Below are positions 58,572-64,000 of a stretch of 64,000 bases of DNA, in pieces. Position numbers and translations under genes: made by a program. Each line of letters opens with the position of its first letter. Positions within the stretch are counted from its first letter, which is position 1. This DNA is from Heloderma charlesbogerti. Its lineage: Eukaryota > Chordata > Lepidosauria > Squamata > Helodermatidae. The stretch is from the NCBI GenBank assembly GCA_026122225.1, contig JANEZZ010001951.1, forward strand, positions 248,001 to 312,000. Reading direction: 5' to 3'. Under the pieces are notes generated by a model that was given only the letters and a program-made list of their open reading frames with translations, was not told where the DNA came from and did no database searches.

Positions 58572-58645
58572 GATGGCCGGCTGGCTGCAGGGGATCAGTT
58601 GCTTAGTGTGGATGGGCGCAGTTTGGTTGGACTTTCTCAAGAAAG
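58572..58645 (+). CDS. AFDN: AFDN exon P (PDZ)
   Basis: This 74-nt exon encodes DGRLAAGDQLLSVDGRSLVG then LSQE and two bases of Arg. The GRLAAGDQLLSVDG core is typical of PDZ domains. The residue at the start of the ligand-contacting helix (LSQERAAEL) is Gln rather than the His of class I domains. Only a 132-bp intron separates it from exon O. Confidence 0.97.
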
Positions 58646-60324
58646 GTACATCATTCTTATATATGTTTCTAAATAGATGAGTATGTGCCTATGCATTACT
58701 TAGGACAGAGGGATACCTGGGATTTTTCAGTTTCTTTCTTTTAAATGCTTTTCACCTCTTGACTTTATTGACATATACTTCATACTTCTCCTCTACCACC
58801 TCTCAAGTGTATCACTGGACATGCCATGGACATCCAGTTCACACAAACATGTTTAGCATAGTGCTGTGGCTTACAATGGCTCTGGAAATTTTGAATTATA
58901 GGAAGCATGAGCTTTTTCTGGAGACTTGCAGGTATACTTCTTTGAAGTATGTCCTTCTATCTCTGTGCCATCTGGAAGCAGGAAGTAGCACAGTCTTAAT
59001 AGACTATAGCATCTCTATTAGAGCCTTAAGGAGAATCTTAAGCCTTTTTCCCAGGATTGTGGAAGAGAGATGGCATAGACTAGTGTAGCTTTTTCCTGCT
59101 CTGATATCGCTGATAGCAGCTCAGAATGCCTCATCAGAGCTCAAAGACAATGGTAGAAAATCAGTTTCATACCTAATAAGGCATCAGCCTCTGCTGTTTT
59201 TATAAGTTAGTACTGTGAGCATAAAGGGGTGGTTGATTGATAAAGGCTTTTAACAAAATATTTGGTGTTTATGATTGATTAAATAAGTTGAAAATCTATG
59301 TATTATAAAGCTACAGTGAAGGTTTCATGGTTAGGGTCCTGAAGGAAGGTACCAGTTATTCTTAAATGTGATAATAATCAATTTAACAAGCAAGATCTAC
59401 CACTCAGAAGAAGGAATCACTGTCTTTCACAATGCATCTGTATAGCCTGTGTGGTGAAGAATTCTGAATCCCACAGTCTTTTGTCAAGCCTGTCAATGAA
59501 TTGAGGGACACATTTTAATCTTTGATTCAAACCTTTAAAGCAGGGATGGGTGATCCACATGCGGGGCCCCACTGGCTCCTGAATTTAGAGGAGAAAATTG
59601 CTTCTGGGAAAAAAAGGCATCTGTAGTGGCTATGGAGTGCTTAAAGGGTCAGATTTCATTTCCAAACTAAATGCGACCCTTTTGGCACTCTGTAGTTGCT
59701 ATGGATGCCATTTCAATTTTTTTTAAAGAAATATTTAAATTCTAGTGCCCATGGGTGAAGCCATGGGTGAAAATGGTCCCCAGACCTCCTGCAGTTACCC
59801 ACCCCCTGATTTAAAGCTTGCAGCCCTAGTAATCATAAAAGACATACATAGGCAGAGCCACTTAACTTGAATAAATAAACTGGAAACTTTTTGTCCTGTT
59901 ATTTAGGCCCTGGTTATTAAAATTTAAAGTGGATATGTTCCATAAAGCAAGGTTACATCAATTAGTTCAGATATTTTTGAATGTAAGAAATTAGATGAAA
60001 ACGTATTTTATTCATGGTTCTAAAAGGAATCCTTATTCAATATAGTATTCCTTTCATCAAATTAGTTCTATCATTTATCTGGAAAATTGTGGCAATTATC
60101 TGTAAAAGTTGGCAATAGTAAGAGTCTGCTACATTGCAGTCTTTATGCTGCTAATGTAGTTCTGTTGCTTTAATAATCTCGATTCCAATTTAAATAGTAT
60201 AATAGTATTTGTATTTTTGCAGTGCTGCTTTTCTGTGTGAATGGCTCTAAATTTGTTATTTAGTCTTCGTTACTGCCAATGCCAGTAAATTTACTTCCAT
60301 TAAATTTATTAACTTTTGCCTCAG
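58646..60324. other. AFDN intron P-Q
   Basis: The intron contains a hAT-like element at 59541-59808. The other sequence, including the open frame at 58759-59088, has no recognised product. Confidence 0.75.
59541..59808. mobile_element. hAT-like element, 268 bp
   Basis: The ends CAGGGATGGGTGATCC and the complement of CAGGGGGTGGGTAACTGC are inverted. CTTTAAAG (59533-59540) and ATTTAAAG (59809-59816) form the 8-bp duplication with one change. Confidence 0.88.
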
Positions 60325-60443
60325 GGCAGCAGAGCTGATGACAAGAACAGGATCAGTAGTGACACTAGAAGTGGCAAAACAAGGAGCAATTTACCATGGT
60401 CTAGCAACTCTGCTTAACCAGCCATCTCCAATGATGCAAAGAG
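60325..60443 (+). CDS. AFDN: AFDN exon Q (PDZ end)
   Basis: This 119-nt exon encodes (R)AAELMTRTGSVVTLEVAKQ, GAIYHGLATLLNQPSPMMQR and one further base. It carries the second PDZ helix and last strand (VVTLEVAKQGA). Gly replaces the mammalian Ser in RTGS. The only GT that fits gives a phase-1 end at 60443 (donor gtaaac), so the next exon, outside the window or unrecognised, must start in phase 1. It is the last exon identified. Confidence 0.95.
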
Positions 60444-61346
60444 GTAAACAACTGAAATCTACTTGTCCATATACAGCATTTTAGGATAAAAGCCAGTCTT
60501 AAACCTCCATTATTTCTAGAAAGGTATCATGGTCAAATAACCATAGTATAGCCTGGTTCACTCATTGCTTTCAGTCCCAGGAAGGGGACCTACAAAAGCC
60601 TGCGACTCTTACAATGGAATCCTATGCATGTCTACTCAAAATCCCACTGACTTCAGTGGGACTTACTCTTAAGCAAGTGTGTATATCAGGGATGGGGAAC
60701 CTCTGGGCTGCAGAGATTCCCCATCTGGCCTGCAGAGGCCTTGCCTCTACAGGCCTCTCTCCTATCACAAGCCCTGCCCCCTGGAGGCTACCAAGGCTTG
60801 GAGAGGTGGCAGAGAGGGGAATTCCTTTGCTGTCTGATGGGAATTTCCCTTACTTAGCATGCTGCTGTCCCTCCCAATGCCCAAGTTGGCAGTTAGAGTG
60901 CTCCAGTCAGGAAGAAATGGCACTGGCAAAACAGCAGTTAGAGCACTCCATCTGCTGTCTCAGTTGGGCTGGCTTTGCCTGCATGAGCAAAGCAACCCCA
61001 AAGCGTTGAAATCAGAAGAGTCATGATTGTAAAGTAGTTTGAATCTTTGATGCCTTTTAAGGATTGATGAACGTTTTCTACTGACTGGTATTCTTTGGCA
61101 AACATATACTGAGTCTGACCGCTGATCCATTTAGCCTACATCATGCATCCTGACTCACAGCAGTTCTCCAGGGTCTCAAACACTGCTACATAATAACATT
61201 TTAGTCGGAGATGTCAGGATTGAACCTGGTTCATTATGTATGCAACACATGTGCTCTAGCCATGACTGTGCCCTTCCCCACCCTGGGGAAGGGGCAAGAC
61301 CACATCATTTAACTTCTGTTAGACCAGTAAATTGAGGCAGTCTGGT
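60444..61346. other. AFDN intron after exon Q, first part
   Basis: It contains a copy of the short sauropsid-type repeat at about 60615-60675 and a hAT-like left end near 60687 (CAGGGATGGGGAACCTC) whose right end is not clear. An open frame at 60614-61009 crosses both and has no recognised product. Confidence 0.6.
61105..61273 (-). mobile_element. tRNA-derived SINE, minus strand
   Basis: On the minus strand GGGCACAGTCATGGCTAGAG (A-box region) is followed by AACCAGGTTCAATCCTGA (B box) and a body with CCCTGGAGAACTGCTGTGAG. The family is the same as the fragment at 31004-31165. Confidence 0.78.
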
Positions 61347-61754
61347 AGCTCTGTTTATCTGTTAGCTCTACTTGAAACATTGACGGAACCTTACGATGTC
61401 AGAAGCCTAGAAAAAGGGTGGCGGACATGGAGATGAGGAAGGTGTAGGGCTGAGTAAGCTCTACTAGGATTCAGTTCCAGAGTCTTTTTTTTTTTTTTTT
61501 CCACTGCTGGGGACATAGAATATAAAAGAATGTGCTTTATGTATGGTTCTACTTCTTACCTAAAGCACATTCTTTTATATTCTATGTCCCCAGCAGTGAA
61601 GAAAAAAAAAAAAAAAGACTCTGGAACTGAATCCTAGTAGAGCTTACTCAACCCTACACCTTCCTCATCTCCATGTCCGCCACCCTTTTTCTAGGCTTCT
61701 GACATCGTAAGGTTCCGTCAATGTTTCAAGTAGAGCTAACAGATAAACAGAGCT
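61347..61754. repeat. Near-perfect 193-bp inverted repeat, 21-nt loop
   Basis: The left arm 61347-61539 and right arm 61561-61754 are complementary apart from the length of the T/A run and two single changes (for example GGGCTGAG against GGGTTGAG). The loop is 61540-61560. The arms contain a T run of about 17 bases (A run on the right). No terminal motif or coding capacity was recognised. Confidence 0.97.
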
Positions 61755-61771
61755 TTATGAATTTATAAAAT

Positions 61772-61803
61772 AATGTGCTTTATGTATGGTTCTACTTATT
61801 ACC
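61772..61803. repeat. Direct copy of the palindrome centre
   Basis: AATGTGCTTTATGTATGGTT and the following 12 bases repeat 61529-61560 with one mismatch. The copy lies just outside the right arm and just before the Bov-B start. Confidence 0.95.
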
Positions 61804-61869
61804 TCCCCTTTATGGATCACTCCCTTGTTGTGGCGAAGGGGCTTGCGTAACTCAGTGAAGCCATAAGCT

Positions 61870-63186
61870 ATGCCGTGCAGGGCCACCCAAGACGGACAGG
61901 TCATGGCAGAGAGTTCTGACAAAATGTGGTCCACTGGAGAAGGAAATGGCAACCCACTCCAGTATTCTTGCCAAGAAAACCCCATGGAACGTATCACAAG
62001 GCTAAAAGATATGACGCCGGAAGATGAGACCCTCAGGTCGGAAGGTGTCCAATATACTACTGGGGAAGAGCAGAGGGTATTTCCAAGTAGCGCCAGAAAG
62101 AATGAAGCGGCTGGGCCAAAGCCGAAAGGACACTCAGCTGTGGATGTGTCTGGTGGGGAAAAGAAAACCCGATGCTGTAAAGAACAATATTGTTTAGGAA
62201 CCTGGAATGTCAGATCAATGAATCAAGGTAAGCTGGAGGTGGTCAAACATGAGATGGCAAGATTGAACATCGACATCTTGGGAATCAGCGAACTAAAATG
62301 GACAGGCATGGGCGAATTTAATTCAGGTGACCATCATATCTACTATTGTCGGCAAGAATCCCTTAGAAGAAATGGAGTAGCACTCATAGTCAACAAACGG
62401 GTGGGAAAAGCAGTACTGGGGTACAATCTCAAAAACGATAGAATGATCTCAGTACGAATCCAAGGCAAACCATTCAACATCACAGTAATTCAAGTCTATA
62501 CCCCAACCACTGATGCCGAAGAAGCTGAGGTTGATCGATTCTATGAAGACCTACAACACCCTCTAGAACTAACACCAAAAAAATATGTCCTCTTCATCAT
62601 AGGGGATTGGAATGCTAAAGTAGGAAGTCAAGAAATCACCGGGATAACAGGAAGGAATGGCCTTGGTGTACAAAATGAAGCAGGACAAAAGCTAATAGAG
62701 TTTTGCCAAGAGAACACGCTGATCATAGCAAACACTCTTTTCCAGCAGCACAAGAAACGACTCTACACATGGACATCACCAGATGGTCAATATCGAAATC
62801 AGATTGATTATGTCCTTTGCAGCCAAAGATGGAGAAGCTCCATACAGTCAGTAAAAACAAGACCTGGAGCTGACTGTGGCTCAGATCATGAGCTGCTTCT
62901 TGCAAAATTTTGGCTTAAATTGAAGAATGAAGGGAAAACCACTAAACCATTCAGATATGACCTAAATCATATCCCTTCTGAATATACAGTGGAGGTGAGG
63001 AATAGATTTCAGGGATTAGACCTGATAGACAGAGTGCCTGAGGAACTATGGATGGAGGTCCATAACATTGTTCAGGAGGCAGCAAGGAGGTCCGTAACAT
63101 TGTTCAGGAGGCAGCAACTCAATCCATCCCAAAGAAAAAGAAATGCAAGAAAGCCAAGTGGCTGTCTGATGAGGCTTTACAAGTAG
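61870..63186 (+). pseudogene. Bov-B ORF: AP-endonuclease, frameshifted before RT
   Basis: This 438-residue open frame begins at an ATG in the 5' region and contains a full endonuclease: LGTWNVRS (TWN at about residues 111-113), ISELKWTG, GDWNAKVG (from residue 245), QIDYVL and the catalytic SDH (338-340). Within the element, translation probably starts further in than this ATG. The frame then leaves the RTE protein because of a 32-bp tandem duplication at 63056-63119 and stops at 63186. All endonuclease motifs I looked for are present. Confidence 0.92.
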
Positions 63187-64000
63187 CTGAGGAAAGAATG
63201 GAAGCAAAAAGCAAGGGAGAAAGGGGAAGATATATCCAACTGAATGCAGAGTTCCAGAGAATAGCAAGGAGAGACAAGAAGGCCTTCTTAAATGAACAAT
63301 GCAAAGAAATTGAGGAAAACAACAGAATGGGAAAGACTAGAGATCTCTTCAAGAAAATTGGAGATCTCAAGGCAATGTTTTGTGCAAAGATGGGCATGAT
63401 AAAGGACAAAGAAGGCAGGGACCTAACAGAAGCAGATGAGATTAAGAAGAGGTGGAAAGAATACACAGAAGAACTATACAGGAAAGATCTTAATGTCCCT
63501 GATAGCCATGATAGTGCGGTCACTGAACTTGAGCCGGACATCCTCGAGAGTGAAGTCAAGTGGGCCTTAGGAAGCATTAGTAACAACAAAGCTAGCGGAG
63601 ATGACAGTATTCCAGCTGAGATATTTAAAATCCTAAAAGATAATGCTGTTAAAGTGCTGCATTCAATATGCCAACACATTTGGAACACTCAACAGTGGCC
63701 GCAAGACTGGAAAAGGTCAGTTTACATTCCAGTTCCAAAGAGGGGCAATGCCAAAGAGTGTTCAAACTACCGCGCAATTGCGCTCATTTCACATGCCAGC
63801 AAGGTGATGCTCAAAATCCTACAAGCTAGGCTTCAGCAGTATGCGAACCAAGAACTACCGGAAGTACAAGCTGGGTTTCGAAGAGGCAGAGGAACTAGAG
63901 ATCAAATCGCCAACATTTGCTGGATCATGGAGAAAGCAAGAGAATTCCAGAAAAACGTCTATTTCTGCTTCATTGACTACGCTAAAGCCTTTGATTGTGT
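63120..64000 (+). pseudogene. Bov-B reverse transcriptase, N-terminal part
   Basis: In the frame shifted relative to the endonuclease, the protein continues without a stop from IPKKKKCKKAKWLSDEALQ through SNNKASGDDSIPAEIFKILK, WKRSVYIPVPKRGNAKECSN, YRAIALISHASKVMLKIL, QAGFRRGRGTRDQIANICW and CFIDYAKAFDCV. This covers RT motifs up to the first catalytic Asp (DYAKAFD). Removing one unit of the 32-bp duplication would put it back in frame with the endonuclease. Confidence 0.92.

Larger units (their letters stand above)
61805..64000 (+). mobile_element. Bov-B (RTE-clade) LINE, 5' part, runs off the window
   Basis: The copy starts with the 5' region (TTGTGGCGAAGGGGCTTGCG, then GGAGAAGGAAATGGCAACCC), then the AP-endonuclease and the RT as far as CFIDYAKAFDCV at 63966-64000. 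It is in sense with AFDN. The remaining RT and 3' end should lie beyond base 64000. Together with 1-1166 (opposite strand) the window samples the whole element type twice. Confidence 0.95.

Noticed and set aside
60614..61009. Open frame of 131 codons after exon Q as a further AFDN exon
   Set aside because: It does not resemble the afadin sequence after the PDZ domain, and it spans two repeat fragments.

Overview
The window is vertebrate nuclear DNA from a squamate reptile, most likely a lizard. The evidence is the mix of repeats. There are Bov-B (RTE-clade) LINEs at both ends, a Sauria-type SINE with a Bov-B-like 3' tail and ACCTTT ending, CR1 and L2-clade LINE pieces, a DIRS-type tyrosine-recombinase retroelement, and many short hAT-like elements with 8-bp target duplications. 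I could not identify the species.

One host gene is present: the middle of AFDN (afadin, formerly MLLT4/AF6) on the + strand. Seventeen exons can be placed to the base (1890 to 60443). All intron phases agree, giving 2154 coding bases (718 codons) that run from just before the FHA domain, through the dilute (DIL) domain, to the end of the PDZ domain. The 5' exons (RA domains) and the 3' exons (proline-rich and coiled-coil tail, F-actin binding) lie outside. Afadin links nectins to F-actin at adherens junctions. A likely extra 21-nt in-frame microexon (32453-32473) falls inside the DIL coding region, and the intron after the exon at 43565-43668 starts with GC instead of GT.

Layout: 1-1166 Bov-B 3' part (minus strand); 1890-11935 exons A-D; 14080-16875 decayed L2-type LINE; 18295-18410 exon E; 19745-25600 DIRS element with inverted terminal repeats and an internal complementary region; 26951-28076 exons F-G; 32453-39833 microexon and exons H-K, with a fold-back element (34078-34381), a CR1 piece (35800-36480) and an L2 piece carrying a nested SINE (38195-39560); 41729-44117 exons L-N; 44118-58373 a 14-kb intron with a chain of GC-rich palindromes (46440-47270) and a nearly intact L2 reverse transcriptase (52021-54020); 58374-60443 exons O-Q (PDZ); 61347-61754 a nearly perfect large inverted repeat; 61805-64000 the 5' part of a Bov-B LINE running off the end.

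No bacterial-type system, CRISPR array or second host gene was seen. The most unusual items are the compound palindrome chain at 46633-47062, the 193-bp-arm inverted repeat at 61347-61754, the microexon, the GC-AG intron, and an exon L acceptor whose branch point probably lies in CR1-derived sequence.
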